Source: a virus
Direction: 5' to 3' (one strand)
Virus record (IMG/VR): IMGVR_UViG_3300034274_000011
Coordinates: 1 to 38,079 of that record
Length of the DNA stretch: 38,079 nt
Shown: positions 1 to 8,000 of the stretch, in pieces
How the letters are laid out: every line of letters begins with the position of its first letter
Numbering within the stretch: position 1 is the stretch's first letter
The notes under the pieces: generated by a model
The model's input: the letters and a program-made list of their open reading frames with translations, nothing else
Databases searched by the model: none
Told to the model about the DNA's origin: nothing
Position numbers and translations under genes: made by a program

Positions 1-127
1 CATCTTTACTATCAACAAAGATTCGAGTACACCAATCTGGAGGTGTTGGTTGGTCAGGTGTCATCTGTTGTGCATAGGATATCGTTGATATCAGTGCTGT
101 AACCACAAAAACAATAAACTTAATCAT
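1..127 (-). CDS. Secreted protein with signal peptide, 3' end cut off by the window
   Basis: The ATG at 127-125 directly follows the TAG of the upstream gene, with no gap. The visible 42 residues begin MIKFIVFVVTALISTISYA followed by QQMTPDQPTPPDWC. This is a short basic start, a hydrophobic core of about 14 residues and a small-residue SYA site, which is a textbook Sec signal peptide for signal peptidase I. The mature protein would start near residue 20 and is Pro/Thr rich, with a Cys about 13 residues in. The export signal points to the periplasm or outer envelope of the host. Possible roles include lysis, superinfection exclusion or envelope modification, but nothing visible decides between them. 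The frame is open to base 1, so the C-terminus is unknown. Confidence 0.65.
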   Translation of the reverse strand, partial: MIKFIVFVVTALISTISYAQQMTPDQPTPPDWCTRIFVDSKD

Positions 128-532
128 CTAGTTCTCCCAAAAATTATATTTGTAAGTTTCTCCATTCAGGTTTTGACCAATCACAGACATCCCCTTGATG
201 TCACCTACCATGACGCTAGTACCATTGGTGAATTTAAAGATCGGTCGCATGTCTTTCCCTAACCAGTTCTCCATGTTGAATTTCAACTTAGTGAAATGTG
301 CTTCGATGTGAATGATCACTACACTGCCATCACAGATGGGTGATGCAGTATCTAAGATGTATCGCCTCCCCTTAAGTGTATCTAGAACTGTTAGGTGGTA
401 GATATATTGGATAGTGTCAAGGATCAGTTGATCCCCGTTCTTTAAACTACCTGGCTTGACCCCACCTTGTTTTTGTTGTAACTTTAAGAATCCTTTAGTT
501 TCACTTTTTTTGATCTCTGGTGTGTCACCCAT
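128..532 (-). CDS. Hypothetical protein, 134 aa
   Basis: Not recognised as any family. The N-terminal 35 residues are polar and Lys/Gln/Gly rich and look flexible. The rest alternates short hydrophobic and polar stretches, as expected for a small beta-rich fold, and there is no membrane segment or catalytic motif. The start codon overlaps the end of the ParB-like gene by 8 bases (ATGGGTGA), and the stop codon abuts the next ATG. The three genes are therefore translationally coupled and almost certainly co-transcribed from the promoter at 1349-1377. The tight packing and the absence of any better frame support it as a real gene. Confidence 0.7.
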   Translation of the reverse strand: MGDTPEIKKSETKGFLKLQQKQGGVKPGSLKNGDQLILDTIQYIYHLTVLDTLKGRRYILDTASPICDGSVVIIHIEAHFTKLKFNMENWLGKDMRPIFKFTNGTSVMVGDIKGMSVIGQNLNGETYKYNFWEN

Positions 533-1322
533 TTTTTAACCAACCCTTTCTATCTCGTAACCATTTTAAAGCACCATTGAGTCCATCTTCATTGACTTCC
601 CCAATTGTCCACCCTATGACTCGAAGTAGTTGGGGGTGGAATCCTTCATCTAACAGTTGTACGATGAGTGCTTTAACCTCTGATTTTTTACGAACTTGGC
701 GTCCATTAAATAACACCTGAGATTTTCGACCTTCTTTAGTGGCCTTTATTAACTCTCTGGCTTTATCATCAGGGTCATGGGCATGTTGAATTGTTTGTAA
801 ATCTCGCTCAGTAAAACGACCTGAGGCCGCAGCCTTTTGAATCCATGGAGAAAGTAATATCAGATGTTGTCTAACCTGTACCCATTTCTCTGTCTTTTTC
901 AATTCCTTAGCGATAGATCTGATCGTTCTGTATGTCGGGAACAATTTATCTAAAGCATTCGCTTCTTCTAAGATGTTCAAGTCTTTTCGTTCCAGGTTTT
1001 CAATTAGGTTTAACAAAGACGACTGTCGCCCTGTAAGACCCGTTCTGATTCTGGCAGGTATGGTAGCCCACCCCAGTTGTTTACACGCTGTGAGCCGCCT
1101 GAAGCCGCATATCAGCTTGTACTTAAACCCGCCAGGGGGATCATCTGCTTCACTGATGGGTTGGACATCAACTGGAAAAAGCAGACCATCTTGTTCGATG
1201 GAAGCTGCTGTACTTTCTACTGATTCTGGAGTTATACCCTCACGACAGTTAAAACCGTCATCAACCCATATCTCAAATATAGGAATCTGGTAAACTTTGT
1301 ACTGTTTATCTGCTTCCTTCAT
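525..1322 (-). CDS. ParB-like nuclease/partition-family protein (first of two)
   Basis: A 265-residue protein of the ParB/sulfiredoxin-fold superfamily. Residues about 8-95 look like the ParB N-terminal domain. CGFRRLTA at 72-79 is the family's GxRR-type box, and LIENLERKDLN at 106-116 corresponds to the ENxxRxxL helix. Residues about 132-155 (TIRSIAKELKKTEKWVQVRQ) resemble the helix-turn-helix that follows it in ParB proteins. In ParB this fold binds CTP and centromere-like DNA, while phage relatives act as nucleases, regulators or methylation-linked proteins. No ParA lies nearby, so plasmid-style partition is unlikely and transcription control or DNA binding is the better guess. It is the first gene of the leftmost unit and has its own sigma70-like promoter about 27 bases upstream. 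Confidence 0.85.
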   Translation of the reverse strand: MKEADKQYKVYQIPIFEIWVDDGFNCREGITPESVESTAASIEQDGLLFPVDVQPISEADDPPGGFKYKLICGFRRLTACKQLGWATIPARIRTGLTGRQSSLLNLIENLERKDLNILEEANALDKLFPTYRTIRSIAKELKKTEKWVQVRQHLILLSPWIQKAAASGRFTERDLQTIQHAHDPDDKARELIKATKEGRKSQVLFNGRQVRKKSEVKALIVQLLDEGFHPQLLRVIGWTIGEVNEDGLNGALKWLRDRKGWLKNG

Positions 1323-1348
1323 AAGTTCTTATTATTTCCTTATATTGA

Positions 1349-1377
1349 AGTATACCATGGGTTAGGGTAAAAGTCAA
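1349..1377 (-). promoter_or_regulatory. Sigma70-type promoter upstream of the ParB-like gene
   Basis: Read on the minus strand: TTGACT (1377-1372), a 17-base spacer, then TATACT (1354-1349). It belongs to a set of four very similar promoters in this window, which share a preceding AC dinucleotide and exact 17-base spacing. The predicted leader before the ATG at 1322 is about 20 bases and contains AAGGAAA. Confidence 0.8.
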
Positions 1378-1398
1378 GTAAAAAATGCTTATTTTGAT

Positions 1399-1431
1399 GA
1401 AAAAAGCCGAAATAATCGCTTAAATCGGCTT
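1399..1431 (-). terminator. Rho-independent terminator after the sulfotransferase operon
   Basis: On the minus strand, arm AAGCCGA (1431-1425) pairs with TCGGCTT (1410-1404) and is followed at once by a run of six T residues (1405-1400). The loop of 14 bases contains the TAA stop codon of the sulfotransferase gene, so the hairpin begins inside the coding sequence. It separates the helicase-to-sulfotransferase unit from the next promoter 20 bases downstream. Confidence 0.75.
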
Positions 1432-2055
1432 AACCATACGTGCCCGCACGTCCTGTTTGATCTCTACAGCTGGCCCATTGTCGTCATAGAAGGGTCCAGA
1501 CCACTCGAAATCGGCTGGTGGATTGACATCATACCCATATTTCATAAGGTACGGGAACCAGTGGATTGTGAGTCTCTTAACCAGTTCCGATTCGCCTTGG
1601 TAATACTCTTGCCACTCTTTTTTTTCTTGGGTTTTGTGGTTCGGATCATAATCAAGTTTGACCGGTGTGCCGAATGTCGTCTCCAAGTCTTCTTCCAAAT
1701 GTTCATAGTAAACAATGTGACCTGCGGTCTCTTCAAGGCCGTTGCTGGGGTGTAAACCTGTTTCCGATTCAAACATTTTACCTACCCATTCGCTGAAACT
1801 AAGGTCACTCTTTGCGTACTTCCAACGGGTCACTATAGTGTCAAATGGGTTACGTACAGTGGCAATGATCTTGTAATCAGAGATCTTTTTATTGGAAATT
1901 TCCGCCCTACCACGCCGTGTAATATCGTGGATATTAATATGGTGGTGGCCGCAGCGTGTGCCCCCAACTTGGGGTAGGGCTTTTTCTATAGCTCTGCTAG
2001 CTGTATGCGGCTCCATAAGATAGAGCCATTTCGTATTGTGGTTAGCCATTGCCAT
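1420..2055 (-). CDS. Sulfotransferase-family protein, second of a tandem pair
   Basis: About 211 residues. Sulfotransferases move a sulfuryl group from PAPS to a hydroxyl or amino group on sugars, lipids or proteins. The signatures are a degenerate 5'-phosphosulfate loop near the N-terminus (LMEPHTASRAIEKAL, where families usually have PKTGST-like residues) and a clear 3'-phosphate motif (IATVRNPFDTIVTRW), in which the R-[ND]-P and the following helix match. A later YYEHLEEDL resembles the usual YExL stretch. The gene overlaps its upstream partner by a few bases. A TTG at 2061, ATG at 2055 and ATG at 2049 are possible starts; 2055 is chosen because GGGGGA lies about eight bases upstream. It ends in a terminator. 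Substrate unknown; a host surface glycan, a virion protein or a metabolite are all possible. Confidence 0.75.
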   Translation of the reverse strand: MAMANHNTKWLYLMEPHTASRAIEKALPQVGGTRCGHHHINIHDITRRGRAEISNKKISDYKIIATVRNPFDTIVTRWKYAKSDLSFSEWVGKMFESETGLHPSNGLEETAGHIVYYEHLEEDLETTFGTPVKLDYDPNHKTQEKKEWQEYYQGESELVKRLTIHWFPYLMKYGYDVNPPADFEWSGPFYDDNGPAVEIKQDVRARMVKPI

Positions 2056-2566
2056 AACCAAGTTCCCCCATTTCAGTACCGTAGTAATTAATGATCTTTT
2101 TCATCAAATCACTAGTGAACATATTTTCAATAGTTTGCTCCGGTGCCCTTACACTGTTTTTTGATCGGACTAACTGGATATCAGGGAGTCCAGCACATAC
2201 ACACAAATTTGAAAATTCATAGTCCAGTGTTTCGTATTTCAGGATGAAGTTTGGTTTCACATTCCAGTTGTTATACAACATCAGAGGTGGAAACCTAGGG
2301 TGTTCTCCCGAAATAACGATATCAATAAACTCAGGGAAGGTATAACCCTTTGCTTTCCGAATCCAATAAGAGATCAAAACATCAAGATGATTACGAACAG
2401 TATGAACAATCAGTGCATCGTCTGGATAATCATCTGGTTCCTCATGGTGTTCGCCAATCGCCACCCCACCCATTGTTTGTAAGGCGTTGGCGACGGCATT
2501 ACTCCCTGTCCGGGGGTTTGCTAAGAATACTACGGGGTGTCTGCTGCCTTGGATAAAGTATGCCAT
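2042..2566 (-). CDS. Sulfotransferase-family protein, first of a tandem pair
   Basis: 174 residues, shorter than typical sulfotransferases (about 250-300). The PAPS 5'-phosphosulfate loop is intact and better preserved than in its neighbour: VVFLANPRTGSNAVANAL at about residues 12-29. The 3'-phosphate motif is IVHTVRNHLDVLISYW, with the conserved Arg and the hydrophobic helix that follows. FILKYETL is the YExL segment seen in this superfamily. It starts at TAATG, sharing bases with the stop of the metallophosphoesterase gene, so it is translationally coupled. Each of the two tandem genes keeps both cofactor motifs, so this is not one gene split by a frameshift: it is a pair of diverged paralogues or two independent acquisitions. 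Confidence 0.8.
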   Translation of the reverse strand: MAYFIQGSRHPVVFLANPRTGSNAVANALQTMGGVAIGEHHEEPDDYPDDALIVHTVRNHLDVLISYWIRKAKGYTFPEFIDIVISGEHPRFPPLMLYNNWNVKPNFILKYETLDYEFSNLCVCAGLPDIQLVRSKNSVRAPEQTIENMFTSDLMKKIINYYGTEMGELGYGNG

Positions 2567-3534
2567 TAGTTCACCACCCTATTATCGACTTCGAATGCCC
2601 CCGAGCTATCAATCTCTACAAAGGCGTAACCATTGTTCCAATTGTTGATCCTAGAAAATTCAGGACTCAGTTCACACATACAACCTGTTGAATAAGCCTT
2701 GATCCATTTTCCCATGGTGGTTCGAACACTATGTTGGGATGTCCGATGACAATGTCCCATCAGTCCAGAATTACCTAACTTACGTGCTACTGCCCCGGCT
2801 GGGTTCTGACCACCCGCGCCGTGGAATTCATGTCCGTGTAGAATTGGTAAATCGCCAGCTAGAATCATCCGTTGGTCGGTGATGAATGTTACCCCAAACT
2901 CATCCAGTTCCAAGATTTCCTGAAGTTCAAATTTCTTGAATCTCGACAACTCTGGGGCTTGGTTAAACATATACTTTCGCCACCGCTCATCATGGTTTCC
3001 TTCTTTGAAGATGATATCTGCTTGAAAACTAGCTGTTAACCAGTCGAAGAATTCATGTGCTTGATCAATCTCAAACGAAGTATCCCTCATATTAGGGTTT
3101 TTCTCAAACCGTGACATCCGGTAAAAGTCAAGTAAATCCCCATTGATAATAATCATGCTGGGTTCGTATTCTTGGGCTTCAGCATACCATTTGTTTAGAG
3201 TTTTCTCACAGTGGTACGGGAGATGGATATCACTAATTACAGCGATACGTTCGGGACCTTTAATAACGTGAGGCTCCCATCCTTTAGATTGTGAAGGCGG
3301 TAGTTTTGGCACCCACCCTGCTTTTCCATTTTTACGTTTGTGATCTGAATTCATCGTTCTCCCTTTACCTGAGTTCCCTCGTCTTCGCCTTAGAGCGGAA
3401 CGTACCTGCTCCAAATCTTTGAAAAATTTCTTATGGTCGTTGTAAATCCTTTTGGCTAAGGTTCGGGTTGGGACATCTGGAAAATCTGTAAGTGTTTCGT
3501 CCATTAAGTCAGTTATAAATTGGGGGTATCTCAT
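2566..3534 (-). CDS. Calcineurin-like metallophosphoesterase with an extra N-terminal region
   Basis: 322 residues. All metal-binding motifs of the calcineurin-like superfamily are present in order: D-I-H at 102-104, GD at 132-133, GNHD at 179-182, HGH at 233-235 and GHCH at 260-263. These enzymes use two metal ions to hydrolyse phosphomonoesters or phosphodiesters. The first roughly 90 residues are additional: residues 1-55 look helical and basic (SALRRRRGN) and could bind nucleic acid, followed by a low-complexity Lys/Gly linker. The gene overlaps the homing endonuclease by ATGA and the sulfotransferase by TAATG. Together with the RNA ligase upstream it could take part in end repair of RNA, but a protein phosphatase or nuclease role is equally compatible. 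Confidence 0.85.
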   Translation of the reverse strand: MRYPQFITDLMDETLTDFPDVPTRTLAKRIYNDHKKFFKDLEQVRSALRRRRGNSGKGRTMNSDHKRKNGKAGWVPKLPPSQSKGWEPHVIKGPERIAVISDIHLPYHCEKTLNKWYAEAQEYEPSMIIINGDLLDFYRMSRFEKNPNMRDTSFEIDQAHEFFDWLTASFQADIIFKEGNHDERWRKYMFNQAPELSRFKKFELQEILELDEFGVTFITDQRMILAGDLPILHGHEFHGAGGQNPAGAVARKLGNSGLMGHCHRTSQHSVRTTMGKWIKAYSTGCMCELSPEFSRINNWNNGYAFVEIDSSGAFEVDNRVVN

Positions 3535-4226
3535 ATTAACCTCTTTATTTTTGGTAATAGTTCTTCAAATTCTTGAGTTGACCTAACTCTATAAAGTGTA
3601 TACTGATTATTTTTCGCCCAATGTGTTTTAATTTTATCACGTTTTTGTTGGGCTTGGAAACTTGCTTTAGTCCTATGGAAGAAATGGTTAAATTCATAAT
3701 GTTGGTTACCATCAAACTCTAACAGAATATTACCAATTCGGAAATCAAATGTTAGCATACGTTTATCTATACAACTCGGGTCTTTGAATTGTTCTTCAAA
3801 TTCTATACCTAGTTGGGTTAAAATATTCGAAATATACTTCTCACCTTTACTTGAAAAACAATTTGGACATCCTGAACCCGTCATCAAGTTATTGGGCGTT
3901 GCAGACCACGTTGCCCCACATGAACATTTACAATCAATATTTGTTTTAGAATTCACGTATTCACCAATAATAGTAACATCTTCACCATGTTTTGACTGGT
4001 ATGTTTTTTTGAATGTTTTAGTAGTATACCTTTCTTGACCACCACATCGAGGACATCCTGAACCCTTCATCAAGTTATTGGGCGTTGCAGACCACGTTGC
4101 CCCACATGAACATTTACAATCAATATTTGTTCTACTACAAATATACTTACCAACAACAGTTATACTATTGTTAGCATACCGACCCCGGTATTGTTTTATG
4201 AATCCCTGGTGAGTTAATTTCCTCAT
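3531..4226 (-). CDS. Free-standing EDxHD (Vsr-like) homing endonuclease with two zinc-finger repeats
   Basis: 231 residues. The N-terminal part has two nearly identical Cys-rich modules (residues about 31-62 and 94-123), each with CKCSCGATWSATPNN and a CPxC pair, likely treble-clef zinc fingers that bind DNA. The C-terminal part carries the EDxHD pattern of phage homing endonucleases related to I-Bth0305I and Vsr: GEKYI (E129), LTFDFRI (D161), LLEFDGNQHY (H176) and RDKIK (D197). Such enzymes cut cognate genomes and spread by repair. It sits inside the operon with ATGA overlaps at both ends. By eye it is richer in A+T than its neighbours, which fits recent arrival. The doubled module is mirrored in an 81-bp DNA repeat. 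Confidence 0.85.
   Translation of the reverse strand: MRKLTHQGFIKQYRGRYANNSITVVGKYICSRTNIDCKCSCGATWSATPNNLMKGSGCPRCGGQERYTTKTFKKTYQSKHGEDVTIIGEYVNSKTNIDCKCSCGATWSATPNNLMTGSGCPNCFSSKGEKYISNILTQLGIEFEEQFKDPSCIDKRMLTFDFRIGNILLEFDGNQHYEFNHFFHRTKASFQAQQKRDKIKTHWAKNNQYTLYRVRSTQEFEELLPKIKRLI
3865..3945 (-). repeat. 81-bp direct repeat inside the homing endonuclease, copy nearer the 3' end
   Basis: Bases 3865-3945 and 4051-4131 differ at a single position (cccg versus ccct). They encode the second and first zinc-finger modules of the endonuclease. Such near-identity within a coding sequence implies a recent internal duplication or ongoing gene conversion. Confidence 0.9.
4051..4131 (-). repeat. 81-bp direct repeat inside the homing endonuclease, copy nearer the 5' end
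   Basis: Partner of the copy at 3865-3945, with 80 of 81 bases identical. The sequences flanking the two copies are clearly more diverged, so the homogenised part is only the Cys-rich module. Confidence 0.9.
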
Positions 4227-4456
4227 ACTTCATCTGTGCTCCCTTGGTCTTTGATATTTAATGATTCAATTTCGTCTGGGAAGTAACGGCGACCCTCAGC
4301 CTTAAAACCCCGTTTGGCAATCATCTTTTGCATATGTTCGGCAGACTCAAGATCCCCTTTCACGGCAAGATAGTAATTTTCATACTCGCGGGGCATCTTA
4401 TTTTTTAAAACTACAACACAGAGTACAAGGGGTTTTGGTTCTTCATCTTGTGACAT
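4223..4456 (-). CDS. Hypothetical protein, 77 aa
   Basis: Not recognised. The product is small and charged, starting MSQDEEPKPLVLCVVV, with a mixed alpha/beta look and an acidic C-terminus (ESLNIKDQGSTDEV). The ATG at 4456 is preferred because GAGGT lies six bases upstream; a TTG at 4468 would add four residues and overlap the RNA ligase stop. The gene overlaps the next one by ATGA, so it is translated as part of the operon. No metal-binding or catalytic motif was seen. Confidence 0.65.
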   Translation of the reverse strand: MSQDEEPKPLVLCVVVLKNKMPREYENYYLAVKGDLESAEHMQKMIAKRGFKAEGRRYFPDEIESLNIKDQGSTDEV

Positions 4457-4464
4457 TGGTAACC

Positions 4465-5061
4465 TCAATAAGTGTGGGTAACGTTTTTTCTGGTCTCGAA
4501 ATGAGGGTTGATTGACTTTGAGATTAATCTACCCCTTAGTATCTCTGAGTATACATCTACAGTAGGTGTGATAATAACTCCCTCCCGATCCTTGAATCTA
4601 GATTTATATGTTGAAGGGTTGGCAACAGTACTCCCCCCGATGGTCATAGCTTCTACCATCTCCCAAGTGAAACCACCTTCGTACAATAAAGGTACTGTTC
4701 TAATTTGGCAAGACTCACAATGGGCACGAACCAAATCCCAAGGGATGAACAAACCATCCACCATGATGTCAAAAACCATAAGCGTGGGCTCTGTCATGCC
4801 ATAATCTAAATCTGTAGTGCCAACTATTTCACCATAGACTGTTACGGCTTGTCGTTCATCACAAATGATGTTCAACATTTTCATCATTGATTCATCCATT
4901 GGGGCATAGTCATTAACAAATGCCCACTCATCATCTAGTTTCAATACAGAGAAGTTAGCATGTTCTCCATGTACTTTTTCTGTAATTCTAACGGGTAACC
5001 CTACAGTCCACGCTTGGTGGTGGTGGTATATCGAGTAAATCTCAGGATACAGTTGAGTCAT
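4465..5061 (-). CDS. ATP-dependent RNA ligase (Rnl2-like nucleotidyltransferase core)
   Basis: 198 residues, the size of a minimal nucleotidyltransferase domain without a C-terminal extension. The ligase motifs are in order: motif I TEKVHGEHANF with adenylated Lys29 (the KxHG form seen in RNA ligases), motif III VYGEIVGT at 75-82, a LMVFDIM stretch (motif IIIa) at 94-100, motif IV REGVIITP at 159-166 and motif V LISKSINP at 179-186. RNA ligases of phages reseal host tRNAs cut by anticodon nucleases. The ATG overlaps the helicase end by 20 bases and has an excellent site, GGAGGT, five bases upstream. The lack of an accessory domain suggests that specificity comes from a partner or that it seals nicks. 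Confidence 0.88.
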   Translation of the reverse strand: MTQLYPEIYSIYHHHQAWTVGLPVRITEKVHGEHANFSVLKLDDEWAFVNDYAPMDESMMKMLNIICDERQAVTVYGEIVGTTDLDYGMTEPTLMVFDIMVDGLFIPWDLVRAHCESCQIRTVPLLYEGGFTWEMVEAMTIGGSTVANPSTYKSRFKDREGVIITPTVDVYSEILRGRLISKSINPHFETRKNVTHTY

Positions 5062-8000
5062 CTAAAACCTCCAAATCCTTATCAAAGTCACCCATGGTCA
5101 TCTTTTCAAGTTTTCGATTCTTACGAAGAACCTCCAAGACCCTACGATCCGTAGGAAGGTGGAATAGATCAACAATCATTGCACCTTTGTTCTCGTCCAT
5201 ACCTACCCTGTGGATCCTGTCTTCGCTTTGGCTTCTACTCGCGGGGTTGAAATCATTACTGTAGTATACACACATGACTGCGCCGGGTCTGCCCTTTTGT
5301 GGGCAAAGTGTTAGTGCTACGCCACCAGATTTAGGGTGCGCTACAAATGCAATCCTACGGTCGGGGTTTTCAATCCAATAATCCATTGGATTAGACAGTC
5401 GGATGTTCTTAGTTTTAGGTGACCCATCTTCATTGGGGACGCCCGTTAACTGAGAAATCTTCCAACCGCGGCCATCAACTCGCATAGTATCCCAACCTTC
5501 TCGTTGACAAACTCTGGTAATACGGTCTAGCGATCCAGTAAATCCAGCAAAGAATACAATCCGTTTTTGATCTTCGTTCTGTTTTAACAGGTCAACAACG
5601 GCGTCTTCTTTTGGACACGGTACTTCACGTGTTATCCTTTTATACTTATCAACCTTACGAGTACCCTCACAACTTCCACAAGGTCCAGTTACTTTTTCAA
5701 GATTTTTAACAAACTCTGGTGAGAGCATGTCGATATCTCGGATAGATGCGCCGGGTTCACTGGGGTTGATATAGTATTCTTCAGTTCCATCTGTACAGGC
5801 ACTACACTCTTGGACCCCGTCCTTCACATCTCGATACTGAAAACCATCTGATAATGTCCTAAGATGTGTCAACCCAGTGATAACATTCGGGGCTGTCTTA
5901 GTCAAGGCGGAAGCCACCCGTAGTAAGGACGGAGAGGGTTCACATAGGATTTCTTTGTAAATCTTATCAGGAAGATCTAGACAATCCTTCTTGTGGACAA
6001 TCGTAACCAATCCATCTAAGCGTTCTGATAATGCAAAGACTTCATTTTCTGATGGTTGGAAGTTATGGATGTCAAACCCAGTATCTTCCTCAATAATCAA
6101 ACCTGTATCATCCATATGATGACCTTCATGCATGTAATGACCACAGGTTCCACACCTGTTTTCATCATCCCGCCATGCTGTCCGGGTATTAAATGATTGT
6201 CCGGCAAGATCATCTCGTAATCTATAGAACCCGAGTCTCTTTTCGAATGCCTGGACAGTTCCTTCCTTGATAAAACCAGGTGCCGCAATCTCACAAGGTG
6301 CCCACCAATCGGCTGGAGACTTGGGAGAAGGGGTACCGGTCATTAAAATAACGAAACCATTATTTCCATGTTCATTTCGGATAGCATCTGCGAGTTTTTG
6401 AGCACATTGGGTTCGTTGAGCGGTAGGTGTCTTTAGATTTTGGGACTCATCAAAGATGACCCCAATGGGGGCTGGGTCGCCCTTTTTCCAGGTTCGCATT
6501 TTTTGCATCATGCCTTCATAAGACATCATGTCACTGACGATACCTTCTGGTAATCCCCACTTATCAAACTCTTGTCGAATCCCATACAAGGATGATTTAG
6601 GGCCAACCCACCACCAGTTTTTTGTCTCAGAGGTGGTCATGGTGGCGATAGCTGCTAACGTATTATGTGTGACAATAAACTCATCCGTAACATAACAATG
6701 AGTATCGGAATCAACTTTAATACAAATACATTCGTCAAACCCAACTGACTCTACAGAAATAATGGCTCGGGTTGGCTCATATTTTGTTGGTACAGTATAA
6801 GCATTTGCCTTTCGAGACAGTAGGAATGGTTTTGTACTACTATTGAAAGATCCATTAATCCTATGACTGGGTTTGCCAATTCTTTTTTCACCTTTATAAG
6901 TATAGGTGGGTTCTTCTTTCAAACCTCGGGCGCACGTTCCCCCAAGAGATTGAATGAGAAAAACCATAGATGTTGCTAAATTGTTTGAGGCAGATGTGAA
7001 TTCAACGCCAGATGATTCTTGTGCACAACCATCCGAGTCAAGTAATCCTTGGAGTAACTTAGTTCTTACTTCTAAAGTGTTGTAAAGGAAATCTTCTGGT
7101 ACAAACTTAGTGTCGGAGATTGTACCTAAAAGATTATAGTACCCGAGTGCTTCTCTAGTTTCTTTACAGGTTATTTTGTAGTCTATTTTCTCCCCATGTA
7201 CTGTTTCATTAGAGGGCTTAAGGTCGGATGACATTAACTGGTTGAGGCGATCTACTGTTTCTTGATCTGGTGTCGAAACATTATATTTATAACCGTTCCC
7301 AAGCCAGTATCCCATCAAGTAAGGGTCGCAAACAAGTTTTCGTTTATCAAATTCAACGGGTTCTACCATTGGTATAAACCATTTGTTATTGCCGTTAGCA
7401 AATTGCAGTCCTTGTTTTACCATTTCTTGGGTTTCTAGTACTTTCCACCCTTGTCCACGATGTTTCCAGTTTGGGGTTTGGACTCGCCAAAGATGTTCGG
7501 CACCACAGTCGGTAGAAGACCCATCTGTGAATGTTACTTTGAAAACTTCTTTAGTACCCTGCGGGTGTAGACTTAGAACTTTACATTCTCCACCATCTGG
7601 ATCAATAAGTCTACTACCGGTTTTTAAATCACCCATATTGACCCAACCCGTTGGTGTGAGGACTGGGGTGGTTAGACGCCCAAATTTACCTGTACCCATC
7701 TCTGCACCCCATACTTGATAATGATAAGTCAAGGCAGTGTTTGCCATTAACACTTGTTGAGTCATCAAATCAAAATAACCAAACCCTGGGCTTCCGAATT
7801 TAGGGTAGTCGTGTTCAATTAAAGGCCTATCGAACCATGCAAATGGGTCACCACCTTGTAACCATTCGATCTGGAAACGGTTACGGGTACAGTTTTCCAC
7901 TGACCAGATTGATCGTTTGTCTCCGTCGATATGTCCATGCCACCTAGAACCCTTCATTGACTTAATTTCGTCTTTCAACGCAAAGGGTGCCTTAAGAAAT

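Noticed and set aside
1420-2566. One sulfotransferase gene broken by a frameshift
   Set aside because: Each open frame has its own 5' and 3' PAPS motifs and its own plausible start, so they are two genes.
7383-7718. A 111-codon plus-strand frame inside the intein
   Set aside because: Antisense to the intein and rich in Pro, Cys and Ser, with no start signal; a shadow frame.
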